Shown here one piece after another: positions 1 to 9,003 of a stretch of DNA of 34,569 nt. A model generated the notes under the pieces. The model did not search any database. It saw nothing but the letters and a program-made list of their open reading frames with translations, and had not been told where the DNA came from. The stretch covers positions 1 through 34,569 of the forward strand of contig NZ_CAMVTE010000022.1 in NCBI RefSeq assembly GCF_947170395.1. The letters run 5' to 3'. The first letter of the stretch is position 1. Every line of letters starts with the position of its first letter. Position numbers and translations under genes: made by a program. This DNA comes from an uncultured Methanobrevibacter sp. GTDB taxonomy: Archaea > Methanobacteriota > Methanobacteria > Methanobacteriales > Methanobacteriaceae.

Positions 1-31
1 TTAGTTATAAGTTATAAATTATAGGATAGGG

Positions 32-1093
32 GTGAAGTTATTGTATTCAGTTAAATCAGTTAAAGAAATTCAAGATTTAAATCCGTTTATTGTTGTAGGA
101 TGCGGAGGAGGAGGTGAAAAGTTCTCCAATCTTGAGGGTATCGAAACAGTAGGTTTCATTGATGATGATGAAAGAAAGCAGGGAAAACAATTTTGCGGGA
201 ATACCGTTTCAGGCAGTTTGGAAAAGTGTCTGGAAGATGCTCCTGGTGCAAAATCCCTTGTAATAATGTTACCTATTGGTGCTGAAGGTTCTGCATTAAA
301 ATATGCCGTCCAGGCTATTGATGCTGGTTTAAATGTTATCACTTCTTTTAGATCTTTGTCCATTGATGAAAATCTGTCTTTAAAGAAATTTGCAGATTCT
401 AGAAATGTTGTTATTAAGGAAATAGGTCCTAGATTGGATGTCGTTGAAAAAATCGCTGGAGTCGCCCCTGAAAAATCATGTGAAGTTTTACCAAAAATAT
501 CCTATAATCCAAAAGCTCCAGTCATTTTTGTTGGAGGCACATCCCAGGAATGTGGTAAAAGGACAACTACCAAAATGCTTGGAATAGCAAGCAGTAAACG
601 TGGTCTTAATCCGGCTATCATATCCACTGATGAAATGGGTCTTGAAGAACCCACTGATTTTAATTTTAGAGCAGGAAGTTTATCTGCAATGGATGTTCCT
701 GCAGCAGTACTGTCTGCAATCAAATATGTAGAAGAAACTAAAAAACCAGATATTATTTTTATTGAAGGTCAATCCAGTTTAACTGAAATGGGCAACCCTC
801 ACCCAAGAGGTTTATCTGCAGCAATTCTAATTGGTGCTGCTCCTGATGCAGTTATTGTTGGACACAGACCACATCATCCATACAGGGAACCTCGCGGTAT
901 TGAAGAGGAAATTAAGGCTATTGAAGCTGTTGAACCAACTAAAGTCGTTGGTTTGTCTGTTAACTTTAAAAATGCCAGCTTAGATTTATGTCCTGAATAC
1001 TACGAATCCAAATTTAATTTGCCTGTTGAGGATGTTTACAATAATGGTGCTGATAAATTATTAGATGCAATTCTTGAATATTTAGAGGAGTAA
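32..1093 (+). CDS. DUF1611-family P-loop protein
   Basis: 353-residue soluble protein. Residues 17-110 look like a Rossmann-type N-terminal domain with a glycine-rich VGCGGGG turn. Residues 163-350 form a P-loop domain with a Walker A-like stretch [13 protein letters not shown] (168-180) and a later acidic strand IIFIEG. This two-part architecture matches the DUF1611 family, some bacterial members of which are linked to D-glutamate N-acetylation (DgcN); whether that applies here is not visible. The start is GTG, preceded by a purine-rich AGGATAGGG stretch. sepF follows after 5 bp, so the two are probably co-transcribed. Family call is fairly firm; the reaction is unknown. Confidence 0.75.
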   Translation: MKLLYSVKSVKEIQDLNPFIVVGCGGGGEKFSNLEGIETVGFIDDDERKQGKQFCGNTVSGSLEKCLEDAPGAKSLVIMLPIGAEGSALKYAVQAIDAGLNVITSFRSLSIDENLSLKKFADSRNVVIKEIGPRLDVVEKIAGVAPEKSCEVLPKISYNPKAPVIFVGGTSQECGKRTTTKMLGIASSKRGLNPAIISTDEMGLEEPTDFNFRAGSLSAMDVPAAVLSAIKYVEETKKPDIIFIEGQSSLTEMGNPHPRGLSAAILIGAAPDAVIVGHRPHHPYREPRGIEEEIKAIEAVEPTKVVGLSVNFKNASLDLCPEYYESKFNLPVEDVYNNGADKLLDAILEYLEE

Positions 1094-1098
1094 TTGAA

Positions 1099-1629
1099 AT
1101 GAGTTTTATGGATGATTTAAAAAGAAGTTTAGGGTTTGAAGAAACTGAAAACAATGCTGGCAGCAATACAGAAAATGCTCTTTCCAACATATCTAAAATG
1201 TTTAATAACCTTGCAAAACCTTCAAACAACAATAACGTGCAACAGCAAAATACCAATCAACAATATAAACCTAGACCTAATCCTAGGCCAAGTCAAGCAC
1301 CAAAACCGGCACCTGCTCCAGTTTATGATGATTACGATGATTTTGTTATAGTTCCTGAACAGTCATTTTATGAAATTGTTTTAATCAGGCCAAAAACAAT
1401 CGATGATATTAATTACGTTGTCGATCAGGTCCTCGAAGAGAAAAATCCTGTGATTTTGGATTTGTCCTTTTTGGAAAAAGAAAGCGCCGCCAATTTCAAA
1501 TTGGCTGGTGATAAAATTAAACAGATGAGGGCAAGATACGGTGTTCAGGCATTGTTGCTTGCAAGAACCGAAGATAAGGATTTAATCATTGTCTCTCCTA
1601 AAAAGGTTAAAGTTATCAATAAGGGATAA
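1099..1629 (+). CDS. sepF: Cell division protein SepF (archaeal)
   Basis: 176 residues in three parts. An amphipathic N-terminal helix (MSFMDDLKRSLGF) is the expected membrane-targeting sequence. A low-complexity Asn/Gln/Pro linker covers about residues 15-85. The compact SepF core at about 88-172 includes VILDLSFLEKE and ends in a lysine-rich strand. In archaea SepF tethers FtsZ to the membrane at mid-cell. ATG start, 5 bp after the DUF1611 gene; ftsZ is not in the window. The TAA stop lies inside a terminator hairpin. The core and N-terminal helix make the call strong. Confidence 0.9.
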   Translation: MSFMDDLKRSLGFEETENNAGSNTENALSNISKMFNNLAKPSNNNNVQQQNTNQQYKPRPNPRPSQAPKPAPAPVYDDYDDFVIVPEQSFYEIVLIRPKTIDDINYVVDQVLEEKNPVILDLSFLEKESAANFKLAGDKIKQMRARYGVQALLLARTEDKDLIIVSPKKVKVINKG

Positions 1630-1656
1630 GTAGATTAATTTCTACTTACTTTTTTT
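1627..1656 (+). terminator. Hairpin terminator after sepF
   Basis: TAAGTAGA (1627-1634) pairs perfectly with TCTACTTA (1641-1648) across a 6-base loop, followed by a T tract at 1650-1656. The stem includes the sepF stop codon and nearly touches the stop of the converging permease gene at 1635, so it separates the two transcription units. The T tract favours termination of the plus-strand transcript. Confidence 0.7.
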
Positions 1657-2546
1657 AAGAAATTAACATATCTAATTAATACATACACTACAATTAAAAT
1701 AGCTATTGCTATTTCTATTTTTAATATTGTGCTTAACAGCATATTGGATCCGAATTGGATTGATATCCCTTTTGTTGCAAGTGCGCTAATGACAAAAGGG
1801 AATGTAAATGCTGAAAAACTAGGATAAAAATCCAAATTTCTATATTCTATAAATTTTGATAGTGCAAAAATGTAGAATATGCATGCGAAGATATACAGGA
1901 TTGTTATAAATTCATAGGAGATATTTTGAGCCGAGTTAAGATAGCCCACAATCAATATGCTTAAAAGTGCTGTAAAAATGCAGATTAATGGTTTATTGCC
2001 GTCAGAAATATCTGGGTATCTCAAATATCTAATGATTACCAATGGCAGTGTTATTGTCATGGCTAGGAACCCTATTATAAAGAAAATAAATCCGATTTCT
2101 TTTATGCCGTGTATGCCTGATGTAATCGCACCCATTGTAATTCCAACAAACACTATCCAGTAGCTTGGAAAGACATATGAAATATCAAAATTACGCACTA
2201 TAAAATGATAGGTAAAGTAAATTATTAGTAGAATATGTAAGGTTATTCCAATAATCCATATGGTATATGCAATAGTCGGTTCAAATTGTATAACATATGT
2301 AGATAGAATCATCAAACTCATGGAAAATGTTCCGGAACTGCTGATGACTATTGGATTTCTGAAATCTTCTTTAATGTCATTTGGATATAAAATGATTTTT
2401 AAAATCATTAAAATTAAAAATATTGTTCCAATGCCTCCGAAAAGATACCTTAAAAAGGGATGAATGTCTTGCAGAAGATTGCCTAAAGACAACAGGGCAA
2501 GTATCAATCCGCAAATGGGTATTGGAATGTTTTTAATAAGATTCAT
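1635..2546 (-). CDS. TDT/SLAC1-family membrane permease
   Basis: 303-residue very hydrophobic protein with about ten membrane helices and almost no soluble domain. The opening IPIPICGLILALLSLGNLL and the paired segments FPSYWIVFVGITMGAITS and FYPSFSAFTFPFVISALAT resemble the tellurite-resistance/dicarboxylate transporter (TehA/SLAC1, often labelled exfoliative toxin A/B-like) family of anion channels and exporters. Substrate cannot be told. It is the last gene of a minus-strand group behind a TatD-like hydrolase and a surface protein, 3 bp from the latter. It converges on sepF. Confidence 0.7.
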   Translation of the reverse strand: MNLIKNIPIPICGLILALLSLGNLLQDIHPFLRYLFGGIGTIFLILMILKIILYPNDIKEDFRNPIVISSSGTFSMSLMILSTYVIQFEPTIAYTIWIIGITLHILLIIYFTYHFIVRNFDISYVFPSYWIVFVGITMGAITSGIHGIKEIGFIFFIIGFLAMTITLPLVIIRYLRYPDISDGNKPLICIFTALLSILIVGYLNSAQNISYEFITILYIFACIFYIFALSKFIEYRNLDFYPSFSAFTFPFVISALATKGISIQFGSNMLLSTILKIEIAIAILIVVYVLIRYVNFLKKVSRN

Positions 2547-2549
2547 ATG

Positions 2550-3188
2550 TTATCGGTATCCGTAGGTTATTACATATCCGTTTTCATCAACAAGACGGTA
2601 ATATCCGTCATCGTATCTGATTTCCTGACTTCCATCGCCCATGTCTCTGCGTGAAACTTCGTGTTCTCTAGGATTCCATCCGTCGCTTGTTACTTCACTT
2701 TCGTGATATGGGGTGTATCCTTTGTAATTTATGTCGTTTGTCGGACGATTTTCATCGATAGGGTTTGAAGAACTGCCTTGTGATGTGCCTGAAGCACTCA
2801 CTGTATCTGTATAATTAAATTTTTTGCTGGCTGTTGCCGGCTTGTAATTATCATTTCCATTGAAAGTACAATTAATACTATATTCTCCATCGGATATGTC
2901 AGACAAAGTCAAGTTTCCGGTTCCATTATTGTCTGTAGTCACTGTGTATTCTTTTGTTTCATTTCCATTAGTTAGTTGTACATTGACTGTTGCATCAGAA
3001 ATTGGTGTTTTATTCAAATCAATAAGTTTAATTTCAATCGTTTCGCCGTTGCTCATCGATTCGCCGCAACGAATGATTAGTTCACATTCGCTTTTGTTTA
3101 AATCTTGAAGAATTAATGCTCCAAGACATATTACAAGCAATGCAATAACTGCCAGTAATGCAATAATTATTATATGGTTTTTTTCCAT
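2550..3188 (-). CDS. Membrane-anchored Ig-like surface protein
   Basis: 212 residues. An N-terminal hydrophobic segment (about 6-28) acts as signal anchor. It is followed by an extracytoplasmic beta-rich domain at about 36-126 with the pattern of bacterial/archaeal Ig-like adhesin repeats: IEIKLIDLNKTPISDATVNV, then a TDNNGTGNLTL turn and FNGNDNYKPA. The tail is Ser/Asn-rich and ends in a charged YDDGYYRLVDENGYVITYG segment. Many Asn-X-Ser/Thr sites are present. Similar Ig-like repeats are common in Methanobrevibacter surface proteins. Start ATG with GGTGAAGGT upstream; 18 bp after the TatD-like gene. Ligand or partner unknown. Confidence 0.65.
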   Translation of the reverse strand: MEKNHIIIIALLAVIALLVICLGALILQDLNKSECELIIRCGESMSNGETIEIKLIDLNKTPISDATVNVQLTNGNETKEYTVTTDNNGTGNLTLSDISDGEYSINCTFNGNDNYKPATASKKFNYTDTVSASGTSQGSSSNPIDENRPTNDINYKGYTPYHESEVTSDGWNPREHEVSRRDMGDGSQEIRYDDGYYRLVDENGYVITYGYR

Positions 3189-3206
3189 GTTTTTACCTTC
3201 ACCATA

Positions 3207-3962
3207 TTAAATTTTGAAATATTTTTCTGCATTTTTGTGAGAAACTTTTTCAATGTCTTCCTTGGAATAATTTAACCTTTCCAGTTGACGAACGGTTTTT
3301 GGAACTGAAAGTGGGTCTGACGGTTTGTTGCTGATGTCACTGTTTAATAGGAATCTCTCAAATCCATATTCATCCAAAATGGATATTGCATCTTCTGCTT
3401 CCATTTTTTGAGGTTGGACTGTCAAACCCAACATGCAATCGGTTTTAATTGCTTCATCAATGACATTTGGGTTGATATGATCAATGACTGCTTGTTTTTC
3501 ATCCAGATGTTGTGGTATAATATTAATAATTTCCTTCAGGACTTCTTTTTTGTTTTTTCTTGGAGTATGGATTATAACTTTTGATTTGGTTTCATCGGCA
3601 ATGTCCAATTGCTGTTTAAAGATAGCTATTTCTCTTTCGGTTAAATCTTCAAGCCCAATTTCCCCAATAGCTACGATTTGATTATTCTCAATCCAACTGT
3701 ATAAATTTTCGTATATTGTTTCTGGATTTTCTATAGTGTTTGCAGGATGTATTCCTAAAGCTACTTTCAAATCGAGCCCATATTCACTTGCTCTTTTGGT
3801 ATCATATTCCAGAATTCTATTCAAATGATTTAAAAGTATGGTTTCGTTTTCAATTTTATATGGGTAGAAGCTGCAGGTTATTGCAGTATCTATTCCTGCA
3901 AGATACATTTTTTCAAAATCTTCACTACTTCTTGAATCAGCATGCATATGGGTATCAATCAT
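3207..3962 (-). CDS. TatD-like metal-dependent hydrolase
   Basis: 251 residues of a TIM-barrel amidohydrolase of the TatD type. Metal-binding HxH is at residues 5 and 7 (IDTHMHAD), followed by ALGIHP, AIGEIGLE, VIIHTP, VIDHINP and LLNSDIS, which supply the remaining histidines, glutamate and aspartate. Bacterial TatD proteins are 3'-5' DNases or quality-control enzymes; archaeal members are mostly uncharacterised. ATG start with GTGATT upstream. It is first in a minus-strand group with a surface protein and a permease, a context that does not suggest a substrate. Confidence 0.8.
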   Translation of the reverse strand: MIDTHMHADSRSSEDFEKMYLAGIDTAITCSFYPYKIENETILLNHLNRILEYDTKRASEYGLDLKVALGIHPANTIENPETIYENLYSWIENNQIVAIGEIGLEDLTEREIAIFKQQLDIADETKSKVIIHTPRKNKKEVLKEIINIIPQHLDEKQAVIDHINPNVIDEAIKTDCMLGLTVQPQKMEAEDAISILDEYGFERFLLNSDISNKPSDPLSVPKTVRQLERLNYSKEDIEKVSHKNAEKYFKI

Positions 3963-4090
3963 TTAATCACGTCTGTAATAATTATCTAACTTCATTTTTG
4001 TATGTTTTATTTTAAAAAAATATCTGAAAAATTCTTTATTTTTATATTTTTGGGAAGTGTTGTTTGATGATTTTGTTCACTTTGATAGGT

Positions 4091-4137
4091 TTTATATTTT
4101 TTAGTAATAAAAATAACTCTGTAAGTAATACTACTTA
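4091..4137 (+). promoter_or_regulatory. Promoter and candidate operator of the FilR1-like regulator gene
   Basis: A TATA-like TTTATATTTT at 4091-4100 lies about 50 bp before the ATG. Downstream is a perfect inverted repeat, TAAGTA-ATAC-TACTTA (4122-4137), near the expected transcription start. The heptamer AGTAATA occurs at 4103-4109 and again at 4124-4130, 21 bp or two helical turns apart. The placement suits an autoregulatory operator; the regulator binding it is inferred. Confidence 0.5.
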
Positions 4138-4148
4138 GGTGGTCGAAA

Positions 4149-4943
4149 ATGATTAAAAATGAAGAATATGTAAACAATGTAGATTCAATTTTTGATGACG
4201 TAAAATTTGCGTCAAATTCGTTTATACGACTGAAGATATTGGCAACCTTGTATGATAAGCCACAAAACATGAAGGAGTTGACAGAAACTACAAATCTGAG
4301 TTACAGTTCCATTTCAAGTAACATGCATGAAATGGAACTTAAAAATTTTGTATATAGGGAAAACAACAAATATTTCCTCACAAATTCTGCTAAAGTAAGG
4401 ATTGCAGACGCAATGGAATTCAATGGAGTCATAAAATTGCTGAATGACTTTTTCAACATAATTGATAGTCATGTTGTTGACTTGATTCCTGTTGCATCTG
4501 TTTGTGAGCTACACTTACTTGGTAAGGCGAATTTGATGGAATCCAGTGGTGTTGACGCATATAGGACATACAATTTCATAGATAAATGTTTGGCTATGGC
4601 GGATCATGTGACATGCGTCCTGCCGTTTTATTATGAACCTTTCTTTAATAATCTGGATGAATTGGCATCCAAAAATAAGGAAGTTGAGTTGCTTGTCCCT
4701 GAAGGCATTTTTGAAAAGATTGAAGAGACAACCAAAATCAGGAATTTGGATTTCTTCACAGAAGAGGATGTTTTCTTATTGATTATCACAGATCAGGTAA
4801 TGATTTTGGGATTGTTCATGGAAAATGGTTATTTTGACCAAAACAGGTTAATAACCTCTAAAAATGAGAATTCTATTCTTTGGGCTTATAATCTTTTTGA
4901 AAACTTTAAAAAAGAAGTAAATGAGTTGAAAACTCATTTATAG
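4149..4943 (+). CDS. Winged-helix transcriptional regulator, FilR1-like (DUF1724)
   Basis: 264 residues. An N-terminal winged helix-turn-helix (about 18-80; SFIRLKILATLYDKPQNMKE, then TTNLSYSSISSNMHEMELKN as recognition helix) is joined to a C-terminal domain (about 100-260) of the type found in the methanogenesis regulator FilR1 (DUF1724), with ADHVTCVLPFYYEPFF and VELLVPEGIFEKI. Such proteins are widespread in methanogens and are thought to sense small ligands or membrane state. ATG start with GGTGG 6 bp upstream. Its end overlaps the end of convergent glyS by 10 bp. Target genes are not evident apart from possible self-control through the upstream palindrome. Confidence 0.8.
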   Translation: MIKNEEYVNNVDSIFDDVKFASNSFIRLKILATLYDKPQNMKELTETTNLSYSSISSNMHEMELKNFVYRENNKYFLTNSAKVRIADAMEFNGVIKLLNDFFNIIDSHVVDLIPVASVCELHLLGKANLMESSGVDAYRTYNFIDKCLAMADHVTCVLPFYYEPFFNNLDELASKNKEVELLVPEGIFEKIEETTKIRNLDFFTEEDVFLLIITDQVMILGLFMENGYFDQNRLITSKNENSILWAYNLFENFKKEVNELKTHL

Positions 4944-6628
4944 TATTTTTCTAAATATTCGTTTAAATCAGAAATAGCTATTCTTTCCTGAGCTTCACTG
5001 TCTCTGTCCCTTACGGTAACTTGATTGTCTTCAAGAGTATCGAAATCAACAGTTATAGCAAGAGGAATTCCTATTTCATCAGCTCTAGCATATCTTTTAC
5101 CAATTGTTCCAACCGCATCATATTCAACTGTAAAACCAGCCATTCTTAAGTTTTCAGTTAATTCTTCTGCAATTTCACGAGGGCCTTCCTTGTTTACAAG
5201 TGGGAATATTCCAAGTTGTACTGGAGCTACTGATTTATCGAATTTGAAGTAATCCTTTTCTTCTGTTTCAGTAAATGAATGTAACAAAACAGAGTAAGTT
5301 ATACGGTCAATACCGAAGGATGGTTCAATTACATGGGGAACAATATTTTCTCCAGTAATTTTTTCTTCAACTTCTTCAAATAGGAGTAAATCTTCAGTTA
5401 CTTCATATGTTTTGTCCAATTCTATTGTAAATTTGCCTTCGCTTTCAATGGCTTTTTTGATATCTTCAACATCAGCCTCTTCAATGGCCTGTTTTACTTT
5501 AGGAGAGTCGCCTTTAAATATAGGTCCGAATTTGGATAAGTTAGGTTTTACAATATTCTTTTTGACAATTTTTGGTTCAGCATATTCAACAAACACGTTC
5601 AAATCATCGTTACTGTATTTTGAATGTGATGTTAAATCATAATCTCCCCTGTCTGCTATTCCGATAATTTCAACCCAGCCGTATTTGTCGGTATTTACTT
5701 CAACGTCCCAACAGTCGAGTGCATAGTGGGCCATTTCACCGGCTAAATGTTGTCTGAATCTTAACATGTCTTCAGGAATGCCTATTTCGGTTAAAAATTT
5801 ACGTGCTAAATATAACTGATAGATTAACATTTCGTTGGCAACAATTCCTTTGTCAAGTGCTTCACGTGCTGTGATTTCCAGAGGTTCCAAATTATTTTCC
5901 TGAACTTCCTGTGAATTTAAGCGTAAGACTGCATCTTCAATCTGTGAAAATTTAGGATGGGTTTTGTTTTTAGGGTTTAAAAATATTTCTGCTTCTGCTT
6001 GTGTGAATTCCCTAAGTCTGATAACTCCCTGTCTTGGTGAAATTTCATTTCTGTATGCTTTTCCAAGTTGAACTGCACCAAATGGAAGTTTTCCTCTGAA
6101 AAATCTTTCTAATCTTTTAAATAAAATGAAAATTCCCTGTGCTGTTTCAGGTCTCATATAACCTACTTTATCTCCTTTGGCACCGATTTCAGTTTTAAAC
6201 ATCAGGTTGTAATTCCAGATGTTGGATAATTTGCCTCCGCATTCAGGACAGGTAATGTTATTGTCAATTACGATTTGGTCCAGCTCTTCATTTTCAAGGC
6301 TTTCCACATCTTCACCGATAACCTCTTCAATAATGTGGTCTGCTCTGAAAACCTCTCCGCATTGTTCACATTTACACATTGGGTCTGTAAAGTTATCGAC
6401 ATGTCCTGACGCTTTAAGAACTTCTTTCGGCATTACGGTTGGGCCTTCAATTTCATAAAATCCTTCACCGGATACGTATTGTTTTCTCCATTTTTGCATG
6501 ATGTTATTTTTTAGACTTGCTCCGAGAGGTCCGTAGTCTGTAAAACCGGATACTCCAGAGTAAATTTCAAAAGAAGGCCATAAAAATCCTCTTTTTGCAC
6601 TGATATTTGACATTTTATCATGATTCAT
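4934..6628 (-). CDS. glyS: Glycyl-tRNA synthetase (archaeal/eukaryotic dimeric type)
   Basis: About 564 residues of a class II synthetase that charges tRNA-Gly. Motif 1 region WPSFEIYSGVSGFTDYGPLG; cysteine pairs CKCEQCG and CPECGG in the early insertion suggest a zinc site; motif 2 is AYRNEISPRQGVIRLREF; motif 3 is VIEPSFGIDRITY. A C-terminal anticodon-binding domain covers roughly the last 100 residues. The ATG at 6628 is chosen over an upstream TTG at 6643 because GGAG sits 9 bp before it. It is last in the tfrB-trmJ-ferredoxin-dcd-glyS operon, 15 bp after dcd. Confidence 0.95.
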   Translation of the reverse strand: MNHDKMSNISAKRGFLWPSFEIYSGVSGFTDYGPLGASLKNNIMQKWRKQYVSGEGFYEIEGPTVMPKEVLKASGHVDNFTDPMCKCEQCGEVFRADHIIEEVIGEDVESLENEELDQIVIDNNITCPECGGKLSNIWNYNLMFKTEIGAKGDKVGYMRPETAQGIFILFKRLERFFRGKLPFGAVQLGKAYRNEISPRQGVIRLREFTQAEAEIFLNPKNKTHPKFSQIEDAVLRLNSQEVQENNLEPLEITAREALDKGIVANEMLIYQLYLARKFLTEIGIPEDMLRFRQHLAGEMAHYALDCWDVEVNTDKYGWVEIIGIADRGDYDLTSHSKYSNDDLNVFVEYAEPKIVKKNIVKPNLSKFGPIFKGDSPKVKQAIEEADVEDIKKAIESEGKFTIELDKTYEVTEDLLLFEEVEEKITGENIVPHVIEPSFGIDRITYSVLLHSFTETEEKDYFKFDKSVAPVQLGIFPLVNKEGPREIAEELTENLRMAGFTVEYDAVGTIGKRYARADEIGIPLAITVDFDTLEDNQVTVRDRDSEAQERIAISDLNEYLEKYYK

Positions 6629-6643
6629 AAATATTATCTCCAA

Positions 6644-7228
6644 TTATTTTTCAAGTTCATAATCTAATTTAATTCTACTGCTTTCCGGGCTGGTCTGGCC
6701 CATATATTTGCTTTTTCTACTTGGGTGTCCGTAAGGTATTTCAGAAGGTGATGTCATTGTTTCAAAAACAATCTGACATACTCTTTGACCAGGATAAAGC
6801 GCTACAGGCATTGCGCCTATGTTGGATATTTCCAATGTGATTTTTCCTTCAAAACCAGGGTCAATGAATCCTGCTGTAACGTGCATTGTTACACCTAATC
6901 TCCCCATACTTGAACGGCCTTCCACTCTTGCAACCAAATCATCAGGTATTTTAACATACTCTAAAGTGGTGGCCAATGCAAATTCATTGGGGTGTATGAT
7001 AAACGCTTCGCCTTTCTCAACAGTGGTCGATTCCATATATGAAGCTATTTCTTCTTCATCGTTGGGATCGATAAAAGGTTTTCTGATAACTTTAAATACT
7101 TTGAATTCATCTCCTAATCTCATATCAACAGAAGATGGCTGTATCTGTTTTTCATCTTGAAGAGGGTCAATGGATATCTTGCCTTCTTCCAAATATTCTT
7201 TTATATCTTTATCGCTTAAAATTGCCAT
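6644..7228 (-). CDS. dcd: dCTP deaminase (possibly bifunctional DCD-DUT)
   Basis: About 194 residues. The trimeric dUTPase-like fold is indicated by QPSSVDMRLG near the start, VEGRSSMGRLGVTMHVTAGF with the catalytic RSS-x-R region, ITLEISNIG with the catalytic glutamate and PGQRVCQIVF, and by a C-terminal GQTSPESSR flap. It converts dCTP to dUTP; methanogen homologues often also hydrolyse dUTP to dUMP, which cannot be decided here. ATG at 7228 is preferred over TTG at 7240. Spacing of 27 bp from the ferredoxin-like gene and 15 bp to glyS indicates an operon. Confidence 0.88.
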   Translation of the reverse strand: MAILSDKDIKEYLEEGKISIDPLQDEKQIQPSSVDMRLGDEFKVFKVIRKPFIDPNDEEEIASYMESTTVEKGEAFIIHPNEFALATTLEYVKIPDDLVARVEGRSSMGRLGVTMHVTAGFIDPGFEGKITLEISNIGAMPVALYPGQRVCQIVFETMTSPSEIPYGHPSRKSKYMGQTSPESSRIKLDYELEK

Positions 7229-7255
7229 TTTTTCACACAAGTAAATTAATAAGTA

Positions 7256-8086
7256 TTATAAATCTTTGATTTCTATTAAATCATCCAGTCTATTGACTAC
7301 ATTGTCAATGGTTTCGCTGGTGTAGTCTATTGTAATTGCATCGAATTTGCATGCATTAACACAAAGGCCACAACCTCTGCAGATGTCATGATTGATAGTT
7401 ATCTTATTGTCTTCAATATCAATCGCCTGGAACATACAAACGTCATCTAAACATTTTTTACATAGTTTACATTTGTCCTCATGAAGTTTAACGCTCACAC
7501 CATCAAGCTTTTCCAGTTTGGAACTGATATCTCCATGTAAATTCGGATAAACTTTCCATAAACAGCAGCATGGACAGCAATGACATATTGTTAAAAGACC
7601 TTTTCCTGGTCTTACATTCATCCAAACGGTATCAATTTTATTTCTTCCGATAATGTGGCTTAATCCGGCAGCATCAGCTTTGTCAATATGGGCTAATGCC
7701 TCTTCAACAGTTGCCTTATGGCTTATGTTTTTAGAAATCTTTCGGGTGGTAGGACCTAGGAATATGCATCCGATGTCTTGAGGATAATCCTGACAGTTGT
7801 TGGATGTTCTGCAAAGACATGTGTCCATTATTACAATGTCGTCGCTTCGGCGAATCACATCTTTTATAACTTCAGTCGGCAGGAATTCAGAGCCTTCCGA
7901 TTCTATTTTCTTGTTAATGTTGATTGTATTTGGAACAACAATGATTTCATCATCTTCAAAAAGCATTTTGTCAATAATTTTTTTATATGCCTTTGATTTT
8001 TTTGTTATTTCAGCAATCCAAAATCTCCAATTGAAGATATATTTTAGGATAAATGTGCTGATTTCCGCAAAGCTGATTTTTCTCAT
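7256..8086 (-). CDS. 4Fe-4S ferredoxin-type protein with cysteine-rich N-domain
   Basis: 276 residues. The middle has CLCRTSNNCQDYPQDIGCIF and CHCCPCCC, a cysteine array seen in uncharacterised anaerobe ferredoxin-like proteins. The C-terminal part (about 200-250) has two ferredoxin motifs, CKLCKKCLDDVC and CRGCGLCVNACKF, for two 4Fe-4S clusters. No membrane segment. Probably an electron-transfer or redox-sensing protein; the partner is unknown. Its ATG overlaps the stop of the methyltransferase gene by 4 bp (ATGA), indicating translational coupling. Confidence 0.75.
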   Translation of the reverse strand: MRKISFAEISTFILKYIFNWRFWIAEITKKSKAYKKIIDKMLFEDDEIIVVPNTININKKIESEGSEFLPTEVIKDVIRRSDDIVIMDTCLCRTSNNCQDYPQDIGCIFLGPTTRKISKNISHKATVEEALAHIDKADAAGLSHIIGRNKIDTVWMNVRPGKGLLTICHCCPCCCLWKVYPNLHGDISSKLEKLDGVSVKLHEDKCKLCKKCLDDVCMFQAIDIEDNKITINHDICRGCGLCVNACKFDAITIDYTSETIDNVVNRLDDLIEIKDL

Positions 8087-8991
8087 TGTTCACCTAATTT
8101 CATTTTCAATCGTCTTAATATACCTTTAAAGGTATGTGCTTCTCGTCCTGTAATGAATGCTCTTGAAATTATGTTGTTAAATGTTTTAATTCCATTTCGT
8201 TTCTTATGGTCCGGTATGTCTAAAGAATCAATCAATTCTTTCATATCCTTTACCAAATATTCCTTTTCCAATTCTGAACTTTCATCAAGTCCCTGCACGC
8301 CGTATTCATGCTTATTTTTGAATAATTCATAGAATATAATTGCAGCTGCATGTGAAATGTTCATTATCGGATAAGTTGGATCTGTTGGAATGGAAACACA
8401 AATGTCACACTCTTCAATTTCCTTATTTGTTAGTCCATTTCCTTCTCTTCCAAATAAAATAGCTATTTTATTTGAAACGTTCATTGATTTGCCAAGTTCT
8501 TCCGGTTTAAGGGGAATTCTTGACAGGTTGTAACTTCCTCCAGCCATTCCGGTTGAAGCAACTTTAAAATCGATTCTTTGTGACTGATAAAAATCGTTTA
8601 AAGTAGGGAATATCTTGGCATTCTCAACAATGTATTTTCCGTGAGTTGCCTGATAGTATGCCTCGTTGGTCAATGTTGGAGGGTTAATCAATACCAAATT
8701 TTTCAATCCGAAGTTCGCCATGGTTCTTGCAAGAAAACCAATATTTCCAGGAGTTTCACATTCAACAAAAACAATGTAGATATTTTCCTTAAAAAGGCTG
8801 ATTTCTTTTTCTTCCTGTTCTCTTGTAAGTTTTGCTCTTGCAGTCCCTCTGGATTGCACTTTGGATTTTGCTTTTTTTGTCGAAGTTGATTTTTTCTCAC
8901 TGTCACTTTCCTCTTTTTTTTCAGGTGAACTCATGGATGTAGTTTCAACTACTTGCTGTTCACTAACGGCAGTGTCTCCTATTTTAATCAA
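8083..8991 (-). CDS. TrmJ/SpoU-type tRNA 2'-O-methyltransferase
   Basis: 302 residues. A SPOUT methyltransferase core at about 70-230 carries VFVECETPGNIGFLARTMANFG (motif 1, conserved N and R), AILFGREGNGLTNKEIEECD (motif 2) and IPTDPTYPIMNISHAAAI (motif 3), the trefoil-knot AdoMet site. The order and spacing fit TrmJ, which methylates the 2'-O of position 32 in tRNA. The first ~60 residues are a Lys/Ser/Glu-rich, probably disordered extension. The longest reading frame starts with TTG directly after GGAG; an in-frame ATG at 8934 would give 283 residues, so the start is uncertain. 12 bp after tfrB. Confidence 0.82.
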   Translation of the reverse strand: MIKIGDTAVSEQQVVETTSMSSPEKKEESDSEKKSTSTKKAKSKVQSRGTARAKLTREQEEKEISLFKENIYIVFVECETPGNIGFLARTMANFGLKNLVLINPPTLTNEAYYQATHGKYIVENAKIFPTLNDFYQSQRIDFKVASTGMAGGSYNLSRIPLKPEELGKSMNVSNKIAILFGREGNGLTNKEIEECDICVSIPTDPTYPIMNISHAAAIIFYELFKNKHEYGVQGLDESSELEKEYLVKDMKELIDSLDIPDHKKRNGIKTFNNIISRAFITGREAHTFKGILRRLKMKLGEQ

Positions 8992-9003
8992 CTCCTATTT
9001 TAT

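Noticed and set aside
6629-6643. TTG start adding five residues to GlyRS
   Set aside because: The downstream ATG has GGAG at normal spacing and the extension would place the start right at the dcd stop without a ribosome site.
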